DNA from: JACCZH01 sp963729445
GTDB lineage: Bacteria; Chloroflexota; Chloroflexia; Thermomicrobiales; CFX8
Direction: 5' to 3'
Assembly: GCA_963729445.1 (NCBI GenBank)
Contig: CAVSNU010000003.1
Span: 868,001-932,000, forward strand
Length of the DNA stretch: 64,000 bases
Below are positions 38,672 through 47,714 of this stretch, one piece after another; position 1 is the first letter of the stretch, and each line of letters begins with the position of its first letter. A model generated the notes under the pieces. That model saw nothing but the letters and a program-made list of their open reading frames with translations. It did not search any database and was not told the origin of the DNA. The position numbers were made by a program, and so were the translations under genes.

Positions 38672-38819
38672 CTACGGCATCCTCCCCCACCCTAAACCAC
38701 GTCGGGACGCAGATCGATGCGCCCGTGTTTTGAAAACGCGTCTCTCTCGTACCGCTGCGCAGCAGCAAGCCGAGGACCCTTGGCTGATTGTGTCTCAACG
38801 CATAACGCAAGATAGCATT

Positions 38820-38862
38820 CTGGCGCGCTCAAGGCTACCCAGTGCAACCCCGAACGCGCCAG
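38820..38862. repeat. inverted repeat between rpmF and fabH
   Basis: CTGGCGCG (38820-38827) and CGCGCCAG (38855-38862) with a 27-base loop. There is no T-run after it on the minus strand, so it is not a classical terminator. Confidence 0.35.
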
Positions 38863-38871
38863 AAAAACGGC

Positions 38872-39078
38872 CTAGCTATTTGACGTGGCTGGACGCGTGG
38901 CTTCGATGTCTAGCACCTGACGGCCGGCGTAATAGCCACATGACAGGCACACGTGATGTGTCTGCTTGTACGCTCGACAATTCGGGCAGTGTACGATATG
39001 CCGCGCGACCAGCTTGTGATGCTGCCGCCGGTAGCCCTGCCTCGCGCGGGTGACGCGCTGCTTTGGTAATGCACCCAT
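38872..39078 (-). CDS. rpmF: 50S ribosomal protein L32
   Basis: Small zinc-binding ribosomal protein of 68 residues beginning MGALPKQRVTRARQGYRR, with the Cys4 site CPNC...CLSC. It keeps the zinc form, unlike C-minus copies expressed under zinc starvation. It follows the yceD/DUF177 gene by about 45 bases, the standard yceD-rpmF-fab order of many bacteria. Confidence 0.96.
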   Translation of the reverse strand: MGALPKQRVTRARQGYRRQHHKLVARHIVHCPNCRAYKQTHHVCLSCGYYAGRQVLDIEATRPATSNS

Positions 39079-39123
39079 GTCGCTTCTCTCCTCACAAAAC
39101 CCGTGTACCTTGCGGCTGTCGGG

Positions 39124-39654
39124 CTACTCCCTCGAAACCTGATCTTCATCTAACAAATCCGCCAGAGCGCGCAGCCGAGCATCCACACCCTCGTCTTCCG
39201 CCTCTGGCACGTCCGGGCCTGGACAGTCGTCACCGCAGATCGGCCGCATCGGCAGGCCCAGCAACGCCTCCTGGCGCAATGGCTCTGCTATGTCAAGCTC
39301 GTGCGCTTCGTCGATCCCGCCGATATCCTCGAGCGGATCGGGTAGCTCCACCGGCGCACCTGTGCGAATGTCGATCGTCGGCCGAAACTGCTGATCGAAC
39401 TTGGCCTGGAATGGCTGCTCGTAGATTTCGAGACAGCGCACGCACTCAATATGGCCGATACCTTCAACCTCACCAGAGGCAAGGATGCCGTTCGCAATCC
39501 GCGTGAGACGCACCTGACCACGAATGCCCGATGCCATCATGTCAACATCCAGGGCAAACCAGTCGAGTGACAGGTCATACTCCCGGCTCGCCCCAACTGG
39601 CTCCTTGAGCAACTGGGCCACGTTGACGATTGTGTCGTTCTCGAAACGCAACAT
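39124..39654 (-). CDS. yceD: YceD/DUF177 family protein
   Basis: A 176-residue protein with the family's conserved cysteine motif GHIECVRCLEIYEQPFQAKF and an acidic C-terminal half with PICGDDCPG, another Cys pair. The family is linked to 23S rRNA precursor processing and almost always sits before rpmF, as here. ATG 39654 follows AAGGGG by eight bases; GTG 39663 would be too close to that site. Confidence 0.9.
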   Translation of the reverse strand: MLRFENDTIVNVAQLLKEPVGASREYDLSLDWFALDVDMMASGIRGQVRLTRIANGILASGEVEGIGHIECVRCLEIYEQPFQAKFDQQFRPTIDIRTGAPVELPDPLEDIGGIDEAHELDIAEPLRQEALLGLPMRPICGDDCPGPDVPEAEDEGVDARLRALADLLDEDQVSRE

Positions 39655-39765
39655 TCCAACCACCCCTTCCTCACTATAGGAGCTACTACGAAATTGCAGG
39701 GTGAGGCAGGCGGAATACTGACCAGACGCACAACTAATGGAGTATATCGCCTGGCACAGGGAGGG

Positions 39766-40272
39766 TCAACCGTGCGGGCTGTCCACTGTTCGGGCGCGTG
39801 ATATGTGGGTCTTTGCGTTCTCGATATCCTGCAGCCCGCTCCGTAGCGACTGCTCTACCTCACCAAAGACTCGCAGGGCAAAGCCTTCGATCTCGTCCAT
39901 GGAACGCTGGTTCTGAGATCTGGCCTGGCGCAGGTACTCTTCGCTGCGGTGGCGGGCTTCCGCCATCACGCCGTCCGAGCTTACAAAGTATTCGGCCCGC
40001 TCTCTGGCGTTCGCGATAATGCGCTCTGCTTCGACCTGCGCATCCAGAATGATCTTCTGGCGATCCTGTATTATCCGCCGCGCCTGGCGCAGCTCCGCAG
40101 GAATCGACGCTCGCAACTGGTGAATCGTCGCCAGAAACTCTTCTTCCTCCACCGCAACCCGGCTGGTTAACGGCACCCTCATCCCGGTATGGATCTGCTC
40201 CTCAAGAAAATCAATGAGGCGGTTTATTTCCACATGCGTATCCTGAGAGTCACCCCCGGTATCGTGCCCCAT
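39766..40272 (-). CDS. coiled-coil protein of unknown function
   Basis: A 168-residue acidic protein with no membrane segment. Residues about 65-150 form a long helical coiled-coil rich in Ala, Glu, Arg and Gln (RRIIQDRQKIILDAQVEAER, ARHRSEEYLRQARSQ), resembling the stalk of ATP synthase b subunits or DivIVA-type proteins. Similar proteins are often found next to coaD in Gram-positive and Chloroflexota genomes, and this one lies between coaD and yceD. No catalytic motif is visible. ATG 40272 has no clear ribosome site; a downstream start is possible. Confidence 0.75.
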   Translation of the reverse strand: MGHDTGGDSQDTHVEINRLIDFLEEQIHTGMRVPLTSRVAVEEEEFLATIHQLRASIPAELRQARRIIQDRQKIILDAQVEAERIIANARERAEYFVSSDGVMAEARHRSEEYLRQARSQNQRSMDEIEGFALRVFGEVEQSLRSGLQDIENAKTHISRARTVDSPHG

Positions 40273-40346
40273 CTACCGCTTGTCCCGTCTTTATCATTCG
40301 CTAGTGTTTACCTGCCGACCGTCGTGACGCGCTATGTAGCTGCGAA

Positions 40347-40850
40347 TCAGGCACGACGCTGTGGAGTTCCAAAGCGGTCGCGGAGTGCGTCATCAACGTG
40401 GGGCGGGACGAGTGCGGCGACGCTACCCCCAAGAGAGGCGACCTCTTTGATGATACTGGAGCTGATGAATGAATGGTTCGAACTGGTCATCAAACAGACG
40501 ACTTCAAGCTCGGGTGCGAGATGCTGATACATATGCGCCAGCTTGAACTCGACATCGAAATCCGACACCGCCCTCAGGCCGCGTACGATAGCCTGCGCGC
40601 CTACCTTCCGAGCGTAGTCTACGAGCAGCTCATCGAATGTGTCAACGGTGACATTGTGGATATGACACAGTGTCTGCTCCGCCATCTGCACCCGCTCGGT
40701 CACGCTGAACAGCGGTTTTTTCGGACCGTGCTCCCCGCCACGATAGACCGCCACAATGAGCTGATCGAACAACCGCGCGGCTCTGGTCGCCATATCCAGG
40801 TGACCGTTTGTCATCGGATCAAAACTTCCCGGGTAGACCCCGACGCGCAT
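40347..40850 (-). CDS. coaD: phosphopantetheine adenylyltransferase
   Basis: Penultimate step of coenzyme A synthesis: 4'-phosphopantetheine plus ATP gives dephospho-CoA. The 167-residue protein has the nucleotidyltransferase start GVYPGSFDPMTNGHLDM with the HxGH-type TNGH, then VDYARKVGAQAIVRGLRAVSDFDVEF and SSNHSFISSSIIKEVASLGG, the full family signature set. It begins 11 bases after rsmD ends, so the two are co-transcribed, as in many bacteria. Confidence 0.96.
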   Translation of the reverse strand: MRVGVYPGSFDPMTNGHLDMATRAARLFDQLIVAVYRGGEHGPKKPLFSVTERVQMAEQTLCHIHNVTVDTFDELLVDYARKVGAQAIVRGLRAVSDFDVEFKLAHMYQHLAPELEVVCLMTSSNHSFISSSIIKEVASLGGSVAALVPPHVDDALRDRFGTPQRRA

Positions 40851-40861
40851 ACAACGCCCCT

Positions 40862-41437
40862 TTAGCCAACAGCCCCATCGTCTTCGGGGATCACGGTGTC
40901 AAAAATCGCGAAACAGGAATCCCCATGACACCTGCCCCGCAACTTCGAGAAGTGGCCGATCTCGTCCGGCAGCTCAAGCCGCGGCCAGTGACCGATGACG
41001 ACAATCGTGCCATCTTCCACCGCCGCCGAACGTGAGAGTCGCTCGAGTGTCTCAAGAATAGCAGGATCGGCGTAGGGCGGGTCTAGAATGATGAAGTCAT
41101 ACGGCTCACGGACACCGCTCAGAAAGGCGTCGATCGACCGGTGGTGCACTGCCGCCTGGGAGTCAAAACGGGTGCTCTCCAGATTTTCGCGGATTGTCTG
41201 CACCGCGATCTTGTCCTGGTCGACGAAGTCGCACCACTCACCCCCTCGGGACAGAGCTTCGATCCCTACTCCACCCGAGCCGGCATACAGATCCAGAATC
41301 CGCTCCGGCTGCACCCCGAGCGACGCGAGCGACGAGAACAACGCCTCTTTGATCTTGTCGGCCATGGGCCTAGTTTTTGACTTGTTGGGCGGCGCTTTGA
41401 GCCTACGCCCGCGCCCCGACCCGCTGACGATTCGCAT
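40862..41437 (-). CDS. rsmD: 16S rRNA (guanine966-N2)-methyltransferase
   Basis: Methylates G966 in the small subunit. The 191-residue Rossmann protein has MRIVSGSGRGRRL, RPMADKIKEALFSSL, the AdoMet motif DLYAGSGGVGIEALSRG and the catalytic DPPYADP. It follows recG by three bases and precedes coaD by 11 bases, forming a tight recG-rsmD-coaD unit. Confidence 0.95.
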   Translation of the reverse strand: MRIVSGSGRGRRLKAPPNKSKTRPMADKIKEALFSSLASLGVQPERILDLYAGSGGVGIEALSRGGEWCDFVDQDKIAVQTIRENLESTRFDSQAAVHHRSIDAFLSGVREPYDFIILDPPYADPAILETLERLSRSAAVEDGTIVVIGHWPRLELPDEIGHFSKLRGRCHGDSCFAIFDTVIPEDDGAVG

Positions 41438-41440
41438 GGG

Positions 41441-43921
41441 TTAGCTCACTTCAGTTACGACGTTCGACCAGAAGGCGTCCACGCGCGCCGCCAACGCTCG
41501 ATGTTGCGGCAGCGCGAGGTCCGGATCTCGGGCCAGCAGCTCCTGCGCCTCAGTACGGGCCCGTTCCAGGTCGCGTACATCGGCTAGGTCGGCCAGGCTC
41601 AGCTCAGGCAGACCACTCTGCCGCTTGCCCAGGAAATCCCCTGGACCACGCAAATCAAGATCGATCTGGGCCAGGCGAAAACCGTCCTGTGAATCCACCA
41701 TGGCCTGCAGCCGGGTCCGTCCATCACCTGGCGCATCGTCCGACACCAGCAAGCAATACGACTTCTCGGCGCCCCGGCCAACGCGGCCCCGGAACTGGTG
41801 CAGCTGGGCAAGGCCAAAACGCTCGGCACCCTCAATCAGCATAACCGTTGCGTTGGGGACATCGATACCCACCTCAACCACCGAGGTCGAAACCAGCACA
41901 TCGATCTCGCCATCGCGGAACTGGAGCATCACCTCGTCCTTCTCGGCCGGCTTCATCCTGCCATGCAGCAGACCCAGCCTGAGATCTGGAAAGACGTCGC
42001 GACTGAGCCGCTCGTGCTCAGCCACCGCGGACTTGGCGTCGATCGTCTCGGACTCTTCCACCAGCGGGAAGACGATAAACGCCTGTCGCCCGCTGGTCAC
42101 TTCCTGGCGAACAAACGCGTACGCGTTGCGCGACTGTCGCGACGGGATCCAGCGGGTCTCGATCGGTTGCCGGCCGGGTGGAAGCTCATCCAGCGTCGAG
42201 ACATCCAGATCGCCATGGATTGTCAACGCCAGCGATCTCGGGATCGGCGTGGCCGTCATGACCAGCACATCGGGGTTCGTGCCCTTGTCGCGCAGGGCCG
42301 AGCGCTGATCGACTCCAAAGCGGTGCTGCTCGTCGACAACCGCGAATCCGAGCTTGGAGAAGCTGACGCCATCCTGAATGAGTGCTTGCGTGCCCACGAC
42401 TAGATCCAGCTCACCCGCAGCCGTCTGCTCGTACAGCTCACGTCGCGCCGCGGTGCTGACACTGCCGGTGATCAGACCGACACTGGGGCGAACGTCCTCC
42501 GGCAGGCTGGCGAAAAGGGTAGTCAGACTGCGTAAATGCTGCTCTGCCAGCAACTCGGTAGGGGCCATGATCGCTGCCTGGTACCCTGCATTAATCGCTA
42601 CCAGCGCCGCGGCCGCCGCGACGGCCGTCTTCCCTGAGCCAACGTCGCCCTGCAGCAGACGGGTCATCGGCATTGGCGCTGCCATGTCTCGCAAGATCTC
42701 ACCCAACGCCCGCTTCTGGGCATCGGTCAACGCGAACGGCAGCGACTGAACGAAGGTGCGCAAGACTTCACGGTCGACCGCGATCTCGTTACCGGGACCG
42801 CCCTGCCAATCGCGCTTCTGCTGCAGGAGGCCGAGCTGCATCAACAACAGCTCGTCGAACGCCAACCGCTTCCGCGCTTCCATCAGGCGTCGCCGGGCCT
42901 CGACCGGAGTGTCGCCCTCCGGGAAATGGATCCACTCGATCGCCTCACGCACGCCGATGAGCCCGGCGCGTTGCAGCGTCTCAGACGGCAGATGTTCTGT
43001 TATCAGGTGCAGCGAGCGGTCAAGCGCCGTCCGCACCAGGGTGCGCAGCGTTTTCTGGTACAACCCCTTTGTCAACGGATAGACAGGAACAAGCCGCCCG
43101 GTATGCAGGGTGTCCTGGCTCAGGACCTCCCACTCGGGCGACTTCAGACAGAGCGTCCCGCGCAGCTGCTCGACCCTGCCCGAGAGCGAGACGAGCGTGC
43201 CCTCAGGTAGCTGGCGCTCGATGTAGGGGTTGAACCAGATCGCGTGGATCCGGCCGGTTTCGTCCTGTACGACGACGTCTACCATCGCTTTGCCGGTGCG
43301 CGTCCGATTGACCGTGATCGATTGCACGACTCCCTGAATCGTGCTCATTTGCCCGAACAGCAGACTACCGATCTTCTCGAGGTTGCCGTAATCAACGTGC
43401 CGTCTTGGAAAGAGGTAGATCAGATCACGGACCGTGTGGACACCGAGCTGCTCAAGCTGCCTGGCTCGTCCATCGCCGACCATCGGCAACAGCTTCACCG
43501 AATCCGCCAACGAACCCACTTTCGGTTGTGGCTTCGCCTTCCGAACAGCCGGAGTTCTGGTTGCGGCGGGCTTTGGACGTGGCGGCGCCGATTCGGCCCT
43601 CGCTGACGCCATGCGGGATGGTGTTGGACCAGGCGAACCGTCGAGCACGGAGCGCAGCAACGCGAGCGACTCGGTCACGATCCGGCCCCTCGCTTGCGGG
43701 TCGAGATCTGCATAACTTGAGAGGAGGGCGTCGAGCTCCTGGAGAGCTCGCATGGAGTCGCCATCAACGCCGGCCATCGCCCGGGCAATCCGCTCTCCGG
43801 CAAACGCGCTCACACCGTTGGTCGCACTCGAATCCGAGTAACCTTTACGGGCCTCGAGCTCAAGGACCTTTTGAATTTGAACGAGCGCGCCGGTCTGTTG
43901 CCGGCTATTCTGGATTGTCAT
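41441..43921 (-). CDS. recG: ATP-dependent DNA helicase RecG
   Basis: Remodels stalled forks and Holliday junctions. The 826-residue protein has an OB/wedge domain (LFGQMSTIQGVVQSITVNRTR), helicase motif I LLQGDVGSGKTAVA, motif II VVDEQHRFGV, TATPIPRSLALTI, and the C-terminal STSVVEVGIDVPNATVMLIEGAERFGLAQLHQLRGRVGR-type segment (here HQFRGRVGRG). The N-terminus is about 130 residues longer than in E. coli RecG, with a Pro/Lys-rich linker RPKPAATRTPAVRKAKPQPK before LLPMVGDGRARQLEQLGV. ATG 43921 is chosen; the frame stays open to 44053, but that overlaps the divergent gene. Confidence 0.94.
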   Translation of the reverse strand: MTIQNSRQQTGALVQIQKVLELEARKGYSDSSATNGVSAFAGERIARAMAGVDGDSMRALQELDALLSSYADLDPQARGRIVTESLALLRSVLDGSPGPTPSRMASARAESAPPRPKPAATRTPAVRKAKPQPKVGSLADSVKLLPMVGDGRARQLEQLGVHTVRDLIYLFPRRHVDYGNLEKIGSLLFGQMSTIQGVVQSITVNRTRTGKAMVDVVVQDETGRIHAIWFNPYIERQLPEGTLVSLSGRVEQLRGTLCLKSPEWEVLSQDTLHTGRLVPVYPLTKGLYQKTLRTLVRTALDRSLHLITEHLPSETLQRAGLIGVREAIEWIHFPEGDTPVEARRRLMEARKRLAFDELLLMQLGLLQQKRDWQGGPGNEIAVDREVLRTFVQSLPFALTDAQKRALGEILRDMAAPMPMTRLLQGDVGSGKTAVAAAAALVAINAGYQAAIMAPTELLAEQHLRSLTTLFASLPEDVRPSVGLITGSVSTAARRELYEQTAAGELDLVVGTQALIQDGVSFSKLGFAVVDEQHRFGVDQRSALRDKGTNPDVLVMTATPIPRSLALTIHGDLDVSTLDELPPGRQPIETRWIPSRQSRNAYAFVRQEVTSGRQAFIVFPLVEESETIDAKSAVAEHERLSRDVFPDLRLGLLHGRMKPAEKDEVMLQFRDGEIDVLVSTSVVEVGIDVPNATVMLIEGAERFGLAQLHQFRGRVGRGAEKSYCLLVSDDAPGDGRTRLQAMVDSQDGFRLAQIDLDLRGPGDFLGKRQSGLPELSLADLADVRDLERARTEAQELLARDPDLALPQHRALAARVDAFWSNVVTEVS

Positions 43922-44036
43922 ATCTGAAGTGTTCGCGACAGTTGGGCCGGTGTCAAATCTATGGGTGATCGCTATACATGGATGCTTTGACCCGCTGCAC
44001 CACCGCGTCACGTGACCATATGAGAGATCGGGTTCC

Positions 44037-45293
44037 ATGAGTAAGACCGTCATTGTCGGCGCCGGGGCAATTGGGCTAGCGACTGCCTATGAGTTACGCC
44101 GGCGTGGACACGACGTTGTCGTGGTTGACCGGGACCAGCCTGGAGCGGGCAGCTCGTCGGGCAACGCCGGCTGGATCGTGCCTTCGATGTCCGCGCCTAT
44201 CCCTGCGCCTGGTCTCGTGAGCACGTCGCTGCGCTGGATGTTCAAACGCGACAGCCCCCTCTACATCCACCCGCGTGTCGATCGTGCGCGGGCGCGGTGG
44301 CTATGGGCTTTCTGGCGCAATTGTCGCGCGACACCCTTCCAGGCGGGGCTGGATGCCATGGTGAATCTGAACCGCCAGACGATGACGCTCTTCGACCGGT
44401 ACCAGGCCGAAGGCATCGCCATTGAGATGCACAAGACCGGCGTGCTCTTCGCGGGGCTGCGACCAGACAGCGTCTCCCACGCCTTGGAGGCCGTTCGCCC
44501 GCTCGAGACCATCGGCTATCGCCGCCCCCGGCTGCTCACTGGCGCCGAGATGCGGGACATTGAGCCGACGCTATCTCGAGACATTGTCGGGGGCCTGCTG
44601 GTTGAGGAGGAGAGGCACATCCGGCCGGAAACCCTCGTCGGCGGCCTGGTGACAAAGCTGACACAGCTCGGTGTGGAGGTCCGCTCAAATGTCGAGGTAA
44701 CTGGTTCCCGCCGCCGGGGGAAGACCGTCATGGCGATTGAAACCCGCGACGGAACCATGGATGTAGACCGCTGCGTCATCGCGGCGGGCGCATGGTCGGG
44801 GCAACTTGCCCAGCGGTTTGGGTTTCACCTCCCAATCGAAGCCGGCAAGGGCTACAGCATCACCTTCGACGATCCGGGCCAGAGCCCGTCGCGTCCCATT
44901 GATCTCATTGAGGCGCGCACCGTCTTTACGCCGTTCGAAAATGGATTCAGAATTGCCGGCATGATGGAGCTCGGCGGACTCGACACCAACCTGGCCGAAC
45001 ACCGGGTGCACGCCATCTGGACAGCGGCGAATCGCTATCTTGAGCGCGATCTCACCGGTCGTCCAGAGCAGGCATGGGCAGGGCTTCGACCGCTGACACC
45101 GGACGGCTTGCCAGTGATCGGTGCAGTGCCGGGCACCGATAACCTGTACGTCGCGACCGGCCACGGGATGCTCGGTATCACGCTCGCACCGGTGACGGCC
45201 ACGGCTATCGCCGAATTGATCTGCCACGGCAGCTCGCAAATACCAGTCGAACCCTTTAGTCCGGGGCGCTTCAACCGCCGTTCATCTGGCTAG
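44037..45293 (+). CDS. FAD-dependent D-amino acid dehydrogenase-like oxidoreductase
   Basis: DadA/glycine oxidase family flavoenzyme, 418 residues, expected to oxidise a D-amino acid to a 2-oxo acid. It starts with the dinucleotide site VIVGAGAIGLATAYELRRRG, followed by PGAGSSSGNAGWIVP (DadA-like rather than glycine oxidase), a central substrate domain, and the C-terminal FAD segment GLRPLTPDGLPVIGAVPGTDNLYVATGHGMLGITLAP. ATG 44037 is preceded by GAGAGATCGGG. It diverges from recG with about 115 bases between starts. Oxidation of D-amino acids would be consistent with the D-cysteine desulfhydrase and D-aminoacylase genes elsewhere in the window, but they are not linked in one operon. Confidence 0.88.
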   Translation: MSKTVIVGAGAIGLATAYELRRRGHDVVVVDRDQPGAGSSSGNAGWIVPSMSAPIPAPGLVSTSLRWMFKRDSPLYIHPRVDRARARWLWAFWRNCRATPFQAGLDAMVNLNRQTMTLFDRYQAEGIAIEMHKTGVLFAGLRPDSVSHALEAVRPLETIGYRRPRLLTGAEMRDIEPTLSRDIVGGLLVEEERHIRPETLVGGLVTKLTQLGVEVRSNVEVTGSRRRGKTVMAIETRDGTMDVDRCVIAAGAWSGQLAQRFGFHLPIEAGKGYSITFDDPGQSPSRPIDLIEARTVFTPFENGFRIAGMMELGGLDTNLAEHRVHAIWTAANRYLERDLTGRPEQAWAGLRPLTPDGLPVIGAVPGTDNLYVATGHGMLGITLAPVTATAIAELICHGSSQIPVEPFSPGRFNRRSSG

Positions 45294-45468
45294 CCACTGT
45301 TCTGACCAGATCCATCCGCTGCGCAGTCAACCGCACTACCCGGGTGGAAGAAACATGGAAATTCGCTGCCGAATCTGCTACTCTTTACGATTGCGTCCGC
45401 CGCAAGGTCAGCGAGACCTGCTGGATGCCACCTAACAATGACGATTACCAGCAAGAGGGAGGGCCACC

Positions 45469-45672
45469 GTGGCCGGCAAGTGTGAACTCTGTGGCAAGAC
45501 CTTGAGCTTTGGCCACAACGTGAGCTTCTCGAAGAAACGCACCAATCGCGTCTTTCGCCCGAACATCCAGAAGGTGACGGTCGACGTGAAGGGCCAGGCA
45601 ACGACCATCAACGCCTGCACGCGTTGCATCCGCACCCTGTCCAAGCCAGGACGCATGGCGGCAAAAGCATAA
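45469..45672 (+). CDS. rpmB: 50S ribosomal protein L28
   Basis: Ribosomal protein of 67 residues: MAGKCELCGKTLSFGHNVSFS, then KRTNRVFRPNIQKVTV and CTRCIRTL. The CELC and CTRC pairs make a zinc site. The start is GTG 45469 with a purine-rich AGAGGGAGGG just upstream. It is monocistronic and ends at a strong hairpin shared with the convergent prmC gene. Confidence 0.96.
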   Translation: MAGKCELCGKTLSFGHNVSFSKKRTNRVFRPNIQKVTVDVKGQATTINACTRCIRTLSKPGRMAAKA

Positions 45673-45682
45673 CGATCGACAC

Positions 45683-45727
45683 GGCATAGAAAAACGGGCG
45701 CTCGCTCAGCGCCCGTTTTTCTATGCC
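45683..45727. terminator. bidirectional terminator shared by rpmB and prmC
   Basis: A 19-base-pair perfect stem (45683-45701 with 45709-45727) and a TCGCTCA loop, with A-run and T-run on its two sides so that it works in both directions. The prmC stop codon (45721-45723) lies inside the stem. Confidence 0.95.
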
Positions 45728-46578
45728 CGACTTCCAACCAGCAGGAAGCGCTCGCGCCCCGCGGCGTCGCGGCGGACCTCCACCGGTAAACCAGTAACCC
45801 TCGTCGCGTATTCCAGACCAAATTCTGCCTGTGACGGATCGATCTCGGCGATCACCAGCCCCTCGGCGCCCAACACCCTACCAACATCCTGAAACAGGAT
45901 TCGGTAGAGATCGAAGCCATCCTCGCCCGCGAAGAGCGCGTTTTCAGGCTCTCGCGCTGTTGAGGGGTGGAGCTGGTCAACGCGGAGGTAGGGCAGGTTT
46001 GCCAGCACCAGATCAAACGGCCCATCGATGCCTGCCAGCAGGTCGGCGCGTTTCAACTGCACGCGGTCTTCGAGCGAGAGCTCGCGGCGGTTGCGCGCGG
46101 CGACCTCAAGAGCGTCCTCGGACAGGTCGATCGCGAGGATGTCAACGTCATCCCGCGCATCCAGCTCGACCGCCAACGACAACGCGATTGCGCCCGTGCC
46201 GGTGCCAACGTCCACGACCCGCTTCGGGCCGGGCCTGGAACCGAGCCACTCCAACGCCAGCCCGACCATCTCTTCCGTCTCTGGGCGGGGCACCAGTACG
46301 CGCTCGTCCACGTAGAGCTCGATCGTCCTGAACCCTTTGCTGTTGAGGATGTACGCGACTGGCTCACCTGCCAGGCGTCGGTCGACAAGCTCCCGAAAGC
46401 GCACACGATCATCCATCGCCAGCGGCTCGGGATTGCGCAGCATCAACCCGACACGGTCGACGCCGAGCACCTCCCGCAGGAGTAACTCGGCGTCGAGCGC
46501 CGCCGTCTCACTTGTCGCTGCAAGCCGCCGCGCCGCCTCGAGTCGAGCCTGGGCAACGGACTGACCTGGATCAGGCAA
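45721..46578 (-). CDS. prmC: peptide chain release factor N5-glutamine methyltransferase
   Basis: Methylates the glutamine of the GGQ motif in release factors. The 285-residue protein has the N-terminal helical domain, RRLAGEPVAYILNSKGFRTIEL, VLVPRPETEEMV, and the AdoMet motif VVDVGTGTGAIALSLA. The catalytic NPPY reads NLPY (VLANLPYLRV), a conservative variant. The start is taken as TTG 46578, overlapping the prfA stop by eight bases; it follows prfA in the usual order. Its stop falls inside the shared terminator. Confidence 0.92.
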   Translation of the reverse strand: MPDPGQSVAQARLEAARRLAATSETAALDAELLLREVLGVDRVGLMLRNPEPLAMDDRVRFRELVDRRLAGEPVAYILNSKGFRTIELYVDERVLVPRPETEEMVGLALEWLGSRPGPKRVVDVGTGTGAIALSLAVELDARDDVDILAIDLSEDALEVAARNRRELSLEDRVQLKRADLLAGIDGPFDLVLANLPYLRVDQLHPSTAREPENALFAGEDGFDLYRILFQDVGRVLGAEGLVIAEIDPSQAEFGLEYATRVTGLPVEVRRDAAGRERFLLVGSRA

Positions 46579-47655
46579 TGCCGGCGTTCTCCAACCGTTG
46601 CGCCTGATCGAGCGAGCGCAGCTCGTTCACAAACGGGTCGAGCGCGCCGCCCATAATACCCGGGATGTTGCTGAAACTCAATTTCAAACGGTGGTCGGTC
46701 ACACGGTCCTGGGGGAAGTTATAGGTGCGAATCTTCTCCGACCGATCGCCGGTTCCAATCTGGGACCGACGCTCTCCGCCGCGCTCGTCCGCCAACCGCT
46801 GCTGCTCCAGGTCGTAGAGGCGCGCCCTGAGCACCGACATCGCCTTCTCACGGTTCTTGAGCTGCGACTTGCCATCCTGGCACGACACGACAATGCCGCT
46901 CGGCAGATGCGTAATCCGTACCGCCGAGTCGGTCGTGTTCACACTCTGCCCACCGTGGCCAGACGAACGGAACACATCAACGCGGATTTCGTTCTCGGCA
47001 ATGTGGAGTTGCACATCCTCAGCCTCGGGCAACACCGCAACCGTCGCGGTTGAGGTATGTATCCGACCGCCAGACTCGGTGACGGGCACCCGCTGAACGC
47101 GATGGACGCCACTCTCGTAGCGCAAGTAGCTGTACGCCCCGCGACCGATCACTTCGAACACAGCCTCGCGAATGCCGCCAACGCCGGACTCGCTCACGCT
47201 GATGAGCTCAACCTTCCAGCCACGTGCCTCAGCGTACCGGATGTACATCCGCATCAGCTCAGCCGCGAACAGCCCAGCCTCATCACCGCCGGCTCCAGCC
47301 CGGATCTCGACGATAATATTCTTCTCGTCGTTCGGGTCCTTCGGGACGAGCAGAGCAGCGTACCCGCGTCATCAGCGGCTCGCGCCGAGTTATGCAGCTC
47401 GTCCAGCTCCTCGCGTGCCATCGCGACCATCTCGGGGTCACTCTCCTCGGAGACAATCGCCTGCGCTTCCTGGATCTGTCGTTCGAGCGCCTTCATATCC
47501 TGATAAGCGGCCACAACCTCTTCCAGGTCGGCTCGCTCCATACCAATCGCCTGGAGCCGCGCCGGATCGGTAGAAACCTCCGGGTCGGCCAGTTGTTGCG
47601 TTAATTCTTGATAGCGCCGGTCCAATTCGGCCAGCCGGTCAGTCATCGTCGACAT
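46571..47655 (-). CDS. prfA: peptide chain release factor 1 (two nearby frame breaks)
   Basis: Ends translation at UAA and UAG. The first frame (47655 down to about 47385) gives the N-terminal coiled domain LAELDRRYQELTQQL and DPEMVAMAREELDELHNS. The second, complete from about 47348, gives LLVPKDPNDEKNIIVEIRAG, GGDEAGLFAAELMRMYIRYAE, the tripeptide GGQ in SSGHGGQSVN and GDRSEKIRTYNFPQ. Between them a short stretch in the third frame reads EPLMTRVR, so two single-base insertions about 37 bases apart (near 47384 and 47348) explain the break. Corrected length is about 360 residues, normal for RF1. As RF1 is essential, sequence error is much more likely than real loss. ATG 47655 has AAGGAG upstream. 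Confidence 0.9.
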
Positions 47656-47714
47656 GACGTTTCTCCTTGATGTCTAGGGTTGTCAAAAAATGAAATGGGT
47701 ATGTGGTGAGGTCG

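Noticed and set aside
38672..38871. A tRNA or small gene between rpmF and fabH
   Set aside because: No cloverleaf or TTCGAAT-type arm is seen, and the open frames there are short and unlike known proteins.
43922..44053. A longer RecG N-terminus to 44053
   Set aside because: It would overlap the start of the divergent oxidase gene and adds unrelated sequence; ATG 43921 is adequate.
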